64,000 bases of DNA from Typha latifolia (Eukaryota > Streptophyta > Magnoliopsida > Poales > Typhaceae), in contig CM034112.1 in assembly GCA_019914945.1 (NCBI GenBank), positions 829,001-893,000 of the forward strand, in the 5' to 3' direction. The position numbers and the translations under genes were made by a program. Positions 22,321 to 33,689 of the stretch are shown here, one piece after another. Numbering within the stretch: the first letter of the stretch is position 1; each line of letters opens with the position of its first letter. Below the pieces are notes generated by a model. The model ran no database searches and was not told the origin of the DNA. It saw nothing but the letters and a program-made list of their open reading frames with translations.

Positions 22321-23800
22321 TACAAGGAAAATGATCACCAAGTATCTAAATGTCACAATTGGGGTGTAATCTTATTGGTGGGGATCAAGGCACCCGAATG
22401 AACAAAGAACTAAAAGGAGAAGAGAAGAATAAGTGAAGGAAATGAATCGCCTTAACTTCTTGGGTTGCCTCGAATGTAAGGAAAAAGATGTCCAGGTATA
22501 TAATGGTCATAATTACTCGGTGTGCCCTTGGTTTAAGGGTGTGGATAGAAAGAGGCAACCTGTGGTTGATAGAGGAAGAAGTTGGTTATTGTTATCATTC
22601 TTTTCATGATTATGAGAAAGTCATGAGAATCTGTGAAGGTGTAGTAGTCATTAATGTTTATTAGAGGATTTTGGCATAGAAAGTGGAAATAATTAATAAG
22701 CAGTCTTCTCAATAGAAGTTCCTCACTGGAATTCCATATATTATAAAAAGTGGAACATGTTGTGAAGAAAGTGCTGGTGATTTTAGATGTTCTTCGTACT
22801 TTACCATGGATCAGAGAATATATATTATGTAAAGAAAGAAGTCCTGTAATTCAGATAAAAAATAAAAGCTACAGTTTACTACTGGATAGTGTAGAATTTA
22901 CCCGATTGGTTGCTAATTTTAGATCCTTGGAGGGAATTGATGAAAGAGCATAGCAAAAGATAAACCTTGAAGTTCCTATATTGTTCATATCTTGTAGTGA
23001 TCCAAAGGGTGTTGCAAAGATTATGAATACATTGAATTGGAAGGTTGAAGAAGGATTTAGGAAAGGTGACTGCAGTAGGGTATAGAGAAAAGTGAAGAGC
23101 ATGAAACAGAGGAAGGAAATATAGGAATGAGCACAATTGAATTAGTATGTGAAAAGATCATTTCCCATGCAATCGCAAGAAAGAAAGAAGAAGATTCAAA
23201 GGTGATCTTATGGAAAGGAAAATGAAATTGGTGGTAATTTTGATAAATTGAAATCAAGGCAAAAGTTTTGGAGTAAAGAATCTCGTTAGTAACAAAATGA
23301 AAGGCAGGTTTTGGGTTGAATTAGTATGTGAAAAGATCAGTTCCCATACAATTGTAAGAAAGAAAGAAGATTCAAAAAGTGATCTTAAGGAAAGGAAAAT
23401 GAAATTGGTGATAATTATGATGATTTGAAATCAAGGGGCAAAAGTTTTTGGAGTAAAGAGTCTCATTAGCAAACAGGATAAAAGGTATGTGTTGGATTGT
23501 GAAAAATTTGGACAAGTAACCAATAGATTGATGGATAGATTACAGATTCCAAGGAAAGTTTATGGTGGTGTAGAACACAAAAAGGAGAAAGACAATATTG
23601 GTTACAGAAAGAACACAATAAATGATGATAAAGGGTAAGGAGTACAATAAATGATGATAGAGCACAGAATGGAGGAAGGCACAATATTTACAGAAAGAAC
23701 ACAATAAATGATGATAAAGGGAAAGAAGTATAAGAGGAAGTTTTGGATGAAGAAGAAGATGGGAGATCAATTAAGAGGGAAGGGAATGATAAGATTCAAG
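22240..23800 (+). repeat. Copy 2 of the large direct duplication
   Basis: It corresponds to 18925-20280. It retains a segment at about 22740-22860 that copy 1 has lost, giving a 67-codon frame at 22750-22953. It also carries a TAG at the position where copy 1 has a Tyr codon (GCATAG against GCATAT). Further repeats of the ACAGAAAGAACACAATAAATGATGAT type occur at 23590-23720. The two copies thus have complementary lesions in what may once have been an ORF. The product is not recognised. Confidence 0.7.
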
Positions 23801-26030
23801 ATATGGAAGAAGTGGTGGAGTCAAATACACCACTATCATTATAAGTGTCTATTACAGAATGAATAGTAAGTCGATTAAAAATTGTATTTGAAAATTGTAT
23901 TTGTTTTGCAATTAGGTCAGTATGGGTTACCAAATATATTTTAGGAGTTTATCCCTCTGGTTAACTATATATTAATTTGGCTTGCTAAAGTTTTATTTTT
24001 GTCGGTAAAAGCCTTTGTTTTATCTACCATTATGTAAATATTAATCTCATGTTACTACTATTACCAAGAGATACATATGCCCAGCATTTAATCAAAAAGA
24101 GGTGAGGACGTGGGTGGTGGGAGGTGACTGATTTGTGAAAGATGACTTTGAGAAAGGCGGCAAAGTGGTTCTTGGAGAGACAATGTTGAGGTCACATGTG
24201 GAGGTGAGGAAGAGGAGCTTGACAAGATGGGAGACGATGCTCGAGAAGAGCTAGCCCACAGTGGCTCTTGGAGAGACGATGTTGAGGTTTTTATGTCCAT
24301 TGGTGAAGTCACATTTGGAGTGGGGAACAGGAGCTTAACAAGATGGAAGAAGAGCCTAGAGGAGAGCTAGCCCACAATGGGATGAAGGGCAGGTGTTGAG
24401 GGGTGCTGCAAGGGCATTGTGGAAAAGATGTTTGGCTAAATCAAACACCCATTTCTTTTATAATGACACCCTCTGTTGCTTTAAAGAGGAGAGGGTAAAA
24501 AAATAATAATAATGGTCAGATTGGTGAGAAAAAAGGGCACCATCACTAAAGTGCTATATTGTTTTTTTTGGATAGAGCCTCTAACATTTCCATAGTGTTA
24601 TATATCACAAATTGGTTTGGTGGCCCAAATTGAGGGAGAATTGAATATGACCGTTATTTTACCTTCCCATATGGAAGAATTGAATAAAATATATTTACTT
24701 TAGGAGTTATATAATAAACATTTAAGAGTACAAGAATTATCTAAAATCATGGATGGCTGTGCCGCAAGAGAGGGAAAGAAAAAGAGAAAGGAGACTAGTA
24801 GCGCTTCGTCGTCATCGTCGTTCGCCGTCACCTTTCTGCAACTTAAGTTTTTTTTCGAAATCGATCTAACCCACTCGGGTCGTCTTCCTCCTTGAGCCAG
24901 CAAGGGCTAGAGCATCCGCATCGCGATCGGTGACCTCAGGCACGACGGGTGACGGCGAGTGGCGAACAACGACAATGACGACGAAGAGTCTTCAGTGAAG
25001 CGCTGCTAGGAGGGGTGCTGTGCAACACCTCTCGTGCCACGTGCCGGTCGGCACAACCATCGTTGACCTAAATATTATGAGTACCCTAAATAAAGAGTAG
25101 AAAAGGCTAAGTAACTACAATTCATAAAATGAAATTAGTAGAGAAATAAGAAATTCAGATCTATTATTTAAAATAAATTCAGATCAATTATGTTTTAAAC
25201 TACAACTATAACATAACTACGTAAGTTCTTATAATAAGACCGATCAATATTAGAAAAATGGCGGACAAGTCTTGGAGCGTTATTATTACGACAAATTGTT
25301 GTGAATACAAAATCCTTACATAAGATATGTATTCATGAGAAATTTTTGGAACAGAAAAGAAAACTTTGTTTGTAATGCTGGATTAAGAAAGCCTAGGGCA
25401 ATGAAGTGAGAATATGTGGTGGATGAAGGGAGTGACTAAAATGGATCATAAATAATTGTCGTGCCGCTTTGGCACATCTATTTCCAGCAATGTCATGGGC
25501 ACTAGGGAAGAACTCTCATTGGCCACTCAACACCTAGCTAGTGTCATGCAACACTTATGATATATGTGGTAATTGGCATTTGACATTTGACACCTATTGA
25601 AGGCATGGTTCTTGACATGTTGCAAAGGTTCCTCGACACCTGTTTAGCACGCTTTAAAGCAATAAAATAAAGTAGGGTTATATAGAGAGCGTCTTAATTT
25701 ACCTGTGGTTTTAAAATTTATCTTATTTAACTTAAGTGTTTAGTTTCAACATCAAGGATGGATATTTGGGTGTATGAGTGGTTTACATTAAGGATGGATA
25801 TGCTGTAGGCACACAACATGCCACGACCACGCCTCTGTATCGATGCATGGCACGGCCAGCACTACGGATGTTAAGAAAAAAGAAATAAGAGAGAAAAATG
25901 GGGGGAAGCCTATTACATACCTTACTAGTTCCACGCCACCCGACTGTTGAGATCTTTTGCCTCATGGCATACGATGTGCCCTAGATCAGAGAAGCCGTTC
26001 TTTTCTGCTTTTGATTGGAGGATAAAGACT
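23801..26030. other. Intergenic, probably transposon-derived in part
   Basis: No gene was recognised. It holds an imperfect direct duplication of ~100-115 bp (about 24165-24260 and 24262-24378, with CTTGGAGAGACGATG and GAGCTAGCCCACA as landmarks). There is also a GC-richer patch at 24780-25080 whose reading frames show no recognisable domain. Confidence 0.4.
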
Positions 26031-26034
26031 CTAA

Positions 26035-26206
26035 GGCCTTGTTTGTTTTGAGACTACGGCTCGAACTCAATTAGTTAGTCTCATTTCTTAGTTTTGATTT
26101 TTTAGATAGTAAACTTAATTAGATATGAAAAAGATAAAAAAATATTTGGTTCAGGAGTCCCTAAATCAGTTCAAGAGAAATCCCTAAACTCAAAGCAAAC
26201 ATGGCC
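26035..26206. mobile_element. Tourist-like (PIF/Harbinger) MITE
   Basis: A 172-bp element bounded by terminal inverted repeats. The left end reads GGCCTTGTTTGTTTTGAG and the right end, reverse-complemented, reads GGCCATGTTTGCTTTGAG. It is flanked on both sides by TAA (26032-26034 and 26207-26209), the 3-bp target duplication expected of PIF/Harbinger elements. It contains no coding capacity. Size, termini and target duplication together fit a Tourist-type MITE. Confidence 0.8.
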
Positions 26207-26211
26207 TAAAT

Positions 26212-26311
26212 GGATCATCTTATGAGATGATCCACTTCAGCAAATTTATAACGGTTGTTGTTAGATCCGTCTAAGCAAATCTCACTTATAACGATCCGCT
26301 CGAAGCGGATC
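26212..26311. repeat. Two short perfect hairpins next to the MITE
   Basis: GGATCATCT-TATG-AGATGATCC at 26212-26233 is a 9-bp stem with a 4-base loop. GATCCGCT-CGA-AGCGGATC at 26293-26311 is an 8-bp stem with a 3-base loop. The GGATCAT core recurs again near 26338. Function unknown. Confidence 0.55.
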
Positions 26312-26510
26312 ATGAGTAAATCACGATCCCTTTCAAATGGATCATCTTCTCCGACGAGTGAATGGGTAGTTCTAACCTTCTCCAACTGCTGTGGGAGTGC
26401 TCGAGGGACCTCCTATTGTTGTCGAATGCTGTTAGAAGCCATTTTGAACTCGTTTGAGTTGGTTTTAATGGGTGTCGTCAGCACCCCCGCCAACACAGCC
26501 CGTGCTTTAC

Positions 26511-26755
26511 ATAACATTCTTGGTTGTCATTTCTTGTCTTGTTCTAGGAATTATAAACTAAAAAGACTTGCCATGACATAGGTATATTTTCTTCCAAATC
26601 TTCTGGCTTACAAAGTAACATTTGTCTCCATGACATTCTTAGTTGTCATTTCTTGTCTTGTTCTGGGAATTATAAAAGAAGATGTGGCTTGCCATGACAT
26701 AAGTACATTTTCTTCAATATCTTCTGGATTACAAAATCATACTTATCTCCATGAT
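26511..26755 (+). repeat. Tandem duplication of a ~119-bp unit
   Basis: ACATTCTTGGTTGTCATTTC at 26514 recurs at 26633 as ACATTCTTAGTTGTCATTTC, and the following ~115 bases (CTTGTCTTGTTCT, GACATAGGTA/GACATAAGTA, TCTTCTGG) match closely. It is two diverged tandem copies with no coding meaning seen. Confidence 0.7.
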
Positions 26756-28456
26756 AATTTTCAATGTACTTTGTCTTCTGCTCTACATTATTTATTTCAA
26801 TTTTAAATCCATCCTAATTTATGGAAATTTGTGACAGGTTTTTTCTTTGGGTCATTTGTGGCTAAACAGATGAAACTTAGTTTGGTTTCAGGTTAAAATC
26901 AAATTTGTGATTGGATGCTTGTGTTAAGATTTGAGATCTTTAAATCTTGTATACCGAATATTTTCTGAGCAGGTCCTGAGGCTCATTCAGCATTATCCTT
27001 GCCTCTTATAACTAACTGGTTTTATTATGGTAACAGATGTTCAACAAATGTTGCTGCATAATAACTACTTGATACAGGTGTAAGAATAATGGTGGCCATA
27101 ATTCTTTCATTTCTTATATGAGATGCAAAGACTGCTAGTTGCTAGGTCATCTAATCATTTCCTTAAACTATTTTTTTAATAAGGAGTTGTTACATCTGGG
27201 TCTGGCCCCTTAGGAGGGGACTAGGGCTTCTAGACAGACGATGGTGGCGAGATCTGGGGGCACCGGGTCACCTGGGTTCCTTCTTTAAACTACTTGTTGA
27301 CAGTGGTTTGCATGCACTCTGTAGCATCTGCTAGTTATTTTCACATATCTAATATTGGCTTCCGACCATCTCCTGATATAAACAAATTGATATCCTTTTT
27401 CTTAAGCTGTTCAAATGTTTCCAATAGATAACAGTTGCACTTCACATTTTTGTAGTGCATCTAGATCTGCAACTTGTAAGTACTGAAGAGATGAAAAGAA
27501 AATTGTACTAACACGAGCAGCAGGACTATAACATGGCTAAACAAGGTTCTTATTTTAGGAAAATTGTACTTGGGCTCATGAGATTCAAATTGCAGATTCC
27601 ACTTCATAAGGGTACTGATGCCTGAACTTGCTTCGGTGTTTTGGTATGTTGTTATAGATACTGATGCCTTTACTCACACACACATATACTGGAGGAGGAT
27701 GCTTTACCATTTTATGCATCCAAAATTTGGTGTATAAAATTAGGATACTTTACCATTTTTTTTGGGGGATTGTTTTGTTTTATGATATCTTCGGCAGTTG
27801 GTCTAATCGCAAGATGGTAAGATATAACTCTTCAGTTGTGTAGACAGTTCTCTTCTAATGAAAAACTAAACTTTACCATTTTATAGGCGTCTTCTATCTA
27901 ATTTTTCTTGGTTAAGATAATTTGTACAACCCTGGTATCTTCTACCGTTTGATATCATCTGTTTAGCTTCAGCTTTTTCTCTTTTTTCTCTTTCAGAGGA
28001 AATGCTGAGCTTCAGCTTTCCTAGTTGCTTCTGTTTTTAAGTTTCGTTTCACCTTCACCTCCTCCTGTCATTCCTTTTTTAAGCCCAGAAAATAAGTTCG
28101 AATCAGAGATGATCTCAATATGATGCATTTTTAGCCCAGCTTACTTCTATCTGGTTAAATATAACATAGTATTTGAGCAGGAGAATCTCCTGCAATTCGC
28201 AGGCAAAGTGTGCTTATAAAATTAATAATTCAGACATGGCATCGAAGATAAATGACTTCCCATGGGAATGGGTACCCAAAAGGATTCATAGGTCCACAAC
28301 ATCAATCTTTCCATGACCATCTTCTCAACCAATGAAAACAAAGACCCATTTTTTCCAATAAGGTGATATATAATTTATGATATAATACAGCTCAGTTCAG
28401 ACAATAAAACTAGCATCTCTATTTTACCATTGGACGGCAAATCCTCCTCATGTATA
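26756..28456. other. Intergenic, 3' flank of the LBD16-like gene
   Basis: AT-rich with no gene recognised. The part nearest 28456 should contain the 3' UTR of the minus-strand LBD gene. A short GC-richer insertion-like patch lies at about 27185-27280. Confidence 0.4.
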
Positions 28457-29135
28457 CTAGCTCTTCATCATCCTCAGAGCCAGAGCTTGGAGCTCCCCTA
28501 ACTCATTCTGTGTTGCCCTCCTTTTCGTGCAATGATCCGACTTGAAGCACACCTCCTGCACCACAACTCCACCTTGTGAGCAATAATCTTTGCAACCGAG
28601 AGGCCCTTTTGGATGCATGATCTGTGCATCTGAACACGATTGGAAAATAGGAGTACTGGTGCTGTTGTCTTGCCACTGATCCTGTGACGATTGTGGCCTT
28701 ACTTTAATGCCAGTAGCCAACTGAGCCTTCACTTGCATCAACTGTGCTTGCAGGATTGCAACCTGGTATCAAATAAGAGAGAGGAGATTATCCTTTCATT
28801 AATGGAGCAAAGAAAGTAAGAAACTATTACAGACAAGCATAATATATGATCACCTGCTGCTGCAAAGCAAATATCTCCGCCACACAACCATAGACTGGAT
28901 CCCTGATCCTTGCCTGAGCCTCGTAAGCGATAGTTACGACGGCCTCACATCGATCTGCAAGGGGGACATGTCGCAGAAGCTTTGACACATTGCTTGCTCC
29001 AAATATCTTGTGAATTGCTGCAAACTGAGCTGAGCCTTCATCAGAGCTGAAGTAGGGAGCAAAGATGCAGTCTGATGCACATCTCCGACGAAGAAACTTG
29101 CATGCGCCACAAGGAGGCCCAGATCCAGAGGTCAT
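28457..29135 (-). CDS. LBD16: LBD transcription factor, LBD16-like
   Basis: A second class-I LOB-domain protein, 195 aa, exons 29135-28854 and 28762-28457. The intron is at the same place as in the CRL1-like gene (after IFALQQQ, phase 0). The LOB domain reads [36 protein letters not shown] and [19 protein letters not shown], followed by the coil [15 protein letters not shown]. The [16 protein letters not shown] block is closer to Arabidopsis LBD16 than to LBD18/20/30 as recalled. The C-terminus ends [18 protein letters not shown]16-type proteins act downstream of ARF7/19 in lateral-root founder cells; the role here is inferred. The frame is open to 29159 but begins there with GTG, so the ATG at 29135 ([10 protein letters not shown]) is taken as start. 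Confidence 0.9.
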
Positions 29136-31577
29136 GTCAAGAGATATGGTCAGACTCACACACTGATCTGCATACTGGTCTTCGGGTAGTGGGCATTATA
29201 GGAAGGGCCAGGTCTGGTGGGGGACATGGAAGGTATAATGTCTGGTTTAGAAGAAATTGTGCATTGATGGTGTGACAAAAGATGGTGTCTTCTTTGAAGT
29301 CATCCAAAGCTTTCTTGTTTTAAATATAGCCTTCAGGAGTAGTGTTGTTGGTATATGATATGTTAAAAAGAGGTCTAATGCAGTGATCACCATATAAACT
29401 ATGAATTTTCCGCCGAATACTAATCTTTTGGACTGTCTGATATGGAAAGGCTTTCTTCCTGATTGGAATTTTATACTAATAATGCTTGGTTTCTTCGTTT
29501 CTCTTCTTTTAACTGTCATTTTCTGTAACACTTTAATGTTTTGTGTGAATGATATCATATGTCCCTTAAGGAAGTGAGTGTTAAGACCACCATGGTGCTT
29601 AATTTCCAGCATGCTAAAGAGACTTCATCAAGCTAGAAATCAGCAGTTAAATGATTAACAGTAGGTAACCAAGTTTGAAATCTAACCACTTGATCTGATT
29701 GTTACCTATAAGAATAGAAGAAGAAAAGGAGAGGATGGTACAATCTATTAATACCTTAGTAGCAGCTTGTTAGGTACAATTTAGACCATAAAAGAGATTG
29801 ATATCAATTTAGAGCCTCCCAAGGTAACATGAGATTAAGAAATGAAGTTGGAATAATAAATTCATGAAGTATTGTGGACCAAGGAAAGCAACTTAGAAAC
29901 AGAAAGCACATGCCAAATAATATAAGACACTGAAAATAAATAACACTTTCTTGCAAAGCACTATCAAATGTGGCAAGGGAATTCTTCTCATTATGTTTTA
30001 GTTTGTTTCAACTTATGACTGAAAAAAAAAACAACTTTGCTGATGATAGTACACATATCTAGGGAAATGGGAATCCACATTGCCAAAATAAAAGTTCACG
30101 AGCTCAAAACTGTACGATCAATAATCTCCAAATATGAAGGCACCACTTTTATTGTCATTTTAGATATTTTAGAATCTTTTTACTGACACGCGGTAATTTT
30201 TTTTTTAATTATTTATAAGCTCGAAAACTAGATATGGGCTGGACAAAGAGCCAACCCTTTTTAAATACAGAGGCACTTAATGACCACCGAGTCTTTAGCT
30301 GCCTAGTCTAGACGTCGTCGAACAATTGCTCCAAATCAAGCGCCGCTGAGACTTGCTCGAAGCCGTGCCGTTGCGTTGTTAAGCTGTTTCTCCAAGCTAA
30401 TCGCACTGCCGAGTCATCAACCGAATCGAGCCAAGCCATCAAACCACAAAATAATTTCTCCACAATATTGTTCGGGGTTGGAGTTAAACTCATAACCTCC
30501 TTGGTCATGAGTAAGGTACCTACACCGAGTAGTTGAAAAAGGAAAACACCAAATTGCCTTATAACAATCTCCACTTGATCCTTATCTATATATATATATA
30601 TATATATATGCATTTCTTCCTTCACCTCGTCCTTGAGCGATGAATTGATAATAGTTGACTCCTCTATCATTTCTCAAAGCACTCAATAGTGTTAATTATA
30701 AACCATCGAACAGTGTACAGCCATCCATACCACACAGCAAAATCTGGAAACCCAAATTATAATCCGACAAGTTTTATCTAAAATCCAACTGATTGAAGAC
30801 CTTCATAGCATTTAACAAGGAACCCAACTAGAGAGACGATGGGCTGATGGCTCAAATTTTAATATATTGGGCTCTGCTTTTACATGATCTTGGCCTGGCC
30901 TGAAATAAACTCTTGAGAGTAACAGTAGCGTTCATGATATTTATAATTCTAACTAGAATGTCTGCAATATGATTTCTTCACAAATGCCAAAAGAGAGAAG
31001 AAACAGATTTGTAGTCAAATGAAATTATTCCTTGCAAACTAAACAAGAGGTAGTAAAAATAGTTTTATGTCAATAAGATTGATGATCTTTCTTTCTGATG
31101 CTGTTCATATGGTGTACAACGATAGAAGTGAACATCTTTGAAGTTTAACAAATAGTAGCAGGTGTCAAACATGCTACAGATCACACCAGTAGTTGTATTT
31201 TAGTTATACACTCTTGCATACAAGCACTCTTATCGGGACATATTCCCAGAGTTTTTAGATAAGCTCCCAACAACAGCAAATAGATAGAAAAGGACAGTTT
31301 GAAAAATGAAACGAAAATTAAGTGTTTTGATTTGATTTAAAAACTAATATTTGGTGCCTGACACCATATTTAAGTCCTGGTACTGCAGATGAACTGAAAA
31401 CTGCTGCAGATCCAATACCAAGCCAATCTGTAAACTGATGTTGGCATCATTTGCAAGCCACTCTGACATGGAGAAAACCACCACTCTGGGCAATCATTTG
31501 GAAACTTAGTATGTAGAGAGACCAATCTCCAATTATGCGACACAGAAATGTATTAGAGCAGAGCCATAGATACATAG
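29136..31577. other. Intergenic: LBD16-like promoter region to DOHH 3' flank
   Basis: No gene was supported. A (TA)n microsatellite lies at about 30587-30609. The minus-strand frame at 30308-30670 runs through that microsatellite and has no recognisable domain. The part near 29.2-29.6 kb should carry upstream control DNA of the LBD gene. Confidence 0.4.
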
Positions 31578-33562
31578 CTACTGCACTTGAGGAGTTTGCA
31601 TGAAAAGGTACTGCATGGAGAAGCCAAAGAGGTCAAACTTTAATATGGAGACGCAGTAATTTCTTGAAGAACTTTGCTCTCCTAGTTCTTACCTCGAAGG
31701 ACTTGCCTGATCTTTCATATTCGAGCATGCTGAGAGCCACTTCGCAGCTTTGGGAAACTATAGGTTCAGGATCCTTTGCAAATTCCTCCAGAAGTTCTAT
31801 ACTTTTACTATCTATAGCATGATGAGAATAAGAAAAGTAAGGATCCAAATATATTCTTGACATTATGTATTGGTACAATAAGACAATAAGACACTGTTCC
31901 TTAAAAAGGTCCATCAGAATAAGTACCTGCAATGGAGCCAAGGGCTTCGGCAGCTTCATGTCTGACCATTGGATGCTCATTCACATTTCTAAGGACCTCC
32001 AAAAGTGCATCAGAAGCAGCTCTATTTTGCAGCTGGCCCAAGACATATGCAACCTACCAACTCAATAAAACTTCACGTTTACTAAAATAACAAGATATGA
32101 AAAAAAAAAATAGATGATTGTGCTGAGATGTAGTTTAGTTCAATAACTATATTATGAGATAAATCAGTTTCAGAAATCAATATCTTTTTTTTTTCAGAAA
32201 CAGATAAAAAGCTGGTACAAGTTTAACCAAAGTGCTCAAAAGCAATAACATGAAAACTGAAACTAATCCACACAGTATAATACTGAAAGTTTTAAAAGAT
32301 ATGGACAAAGGGACTCTTTAAGTGTCAAGGACATCAGATTTGCTTATGGGAAAATAAGTTCCAACTGATGAAATAGGAGGTAAACAAAAGGCACACATAT
32401 TTATTAATATAACATGTTAACAGGTAAATTGCCAAGTTTCCCCAGAGAATCTCCAAAAGTACAAATAGAAATGAATCACAAAGCATTTTGGAAAAATGAA
32501 CTACAAATAATCAAGGGATTCATGATACACATATAGAAGAAAGGGTGTCTTAGAGCACTAGGACATAATACAGCCTACAAACTATTCATTCTACGAAGAA
32601 CAATAGCTCAATCCATGTCAAGAAATGCAGTACTTCAATGCATGACACATGCTTGAGATAAAGAACAAACAGACCTCATGCTTTAGAAGAGCACTTCTAG
32701 CACTTAATGAAGAAATTATAGCACTGACAGAAGCATCTCCACCGTTGTTCCGAAGAGCAAATAAAGCTGCGTAACGCTCATACATGCCTTCTTCTTCATT
32801 CAGGAGAACTTCCCTTTGACAAGATTCACCAATTTAATCAACAATTAAGCACACGAACAAAGAAAGACATTTGCACCATTCATCCAAATAAAACATACCT
32901 TAGTTGATCCACAGAAGCATCAAACATAGCCGGCAAAGCTGGATCAACTGATAAAAAAGGTGAAGCTTTTACACTACTACTGCTTGCTTGTTCCCTTATT
33001 CGTCTAAGAGCTAGTTCACATGTTTCTTGCACCTCCAAAGCAGGATCTTTCTCCAAGCTCTCTTCTAAAATAGAAGTATTACTCTCTAACCCAATCGCTC
33101 CAAGAGCTTCTGCTGCCTACTATACATGATTATACTTGGTAAATTTTAACCCTAAAAGAATTAAATTTATACTTCTATAGGAAAATTTGACCTCATGACG
33201 AACGATCGGATGCAAAGAGAGATCTTTGAGAACCGCCTCTAAAGCAGGGATAGCATCAACATCCTGCATTTGCCCTAGGGCGAAAGCAGCCTCGTGGGCG
33301 AGCAAATTTGAACAATCCCTAGTAGCTGAAAGCAACGAAGAGGGCAACCATAATAGCTAAGTTGATTGATTAATGAAGAAGTGGTTTAGGGTTTTGGAAC
33401 GGTACCGTGCACGAGAGCTTCTCGAGGGGCGGCACCACGGAGATTGCGAAGGGAGAAGAGAGCTCGGAAGCGCTCTGAGATGGGTTGGGACGAATCAAGG
33501 AGTCGCTGGCAGAGGAATTTTTCTATCTCTGGAGACGATCGGAAGGAACCTTCGCAGGCCAT
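31578..33562 (-). CDS. DOHH: Deoxyhypusine hydroxylase (HEAT-repeat di-iron enzyme)
   Basis: DOHH completes hypusine formation on translation factor eIF5A by hydroxylating deoxyhypusine, in the cytosol. Seven exons give a continuous 308-aa frame: 33562-33406, 33325-33192, 33116-32899, 32813-32675, 32053-31927, 31811-31693 and 31610-31578. The protein is two sets of E-Z-type HEAT repeats. All four iron-binding His-Glu pairs are seen: [45 protein letters not shown] and [16 protein letters not shown]. The start [18 protein letters not shown] has no upstream rival. The final exon is only 33 bases and encodes [10 protein letters not shown], the type of ending seen in plant DOHH. If the last intron is not removed, translation continues through a GTAAGA donor to a stop near 31633, giving a different basic tail. 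Divergent to the Bet1-like gene, starts 1.28 kb apart. Confidence 0.93.
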
Positions 33563-33689
33563 GGAGTTCTCAGAGGAGATTGGCTCGAAGAAGAAGGTTA
33601 TGACTATTGACTTCGAATTGCTCGAGGCATTAGATCGAACGCTTTACGTGCATTCGCGTAAGTTTACACGCGGAGATGATTACTTGTCT

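Noticed and set aside
18925..23800. Possible CRISPR-like array
   Set aside because: Repeats are contiguous long monomers without short unique spacers, in a plant genome with spliced genes.
29136..29159. Longer N-terminus for the LBD16-like protein
   Set aside because: The frame begins there with GTG, and the first ATG is at 29135, matching the family N-terminus.
30308..30670. 120-codon minus-strand ORF
   Set aside because: It reads through a (TA)n microsatellite (IYIYIYI) and has no known domain; probably repeat-derived or chance.
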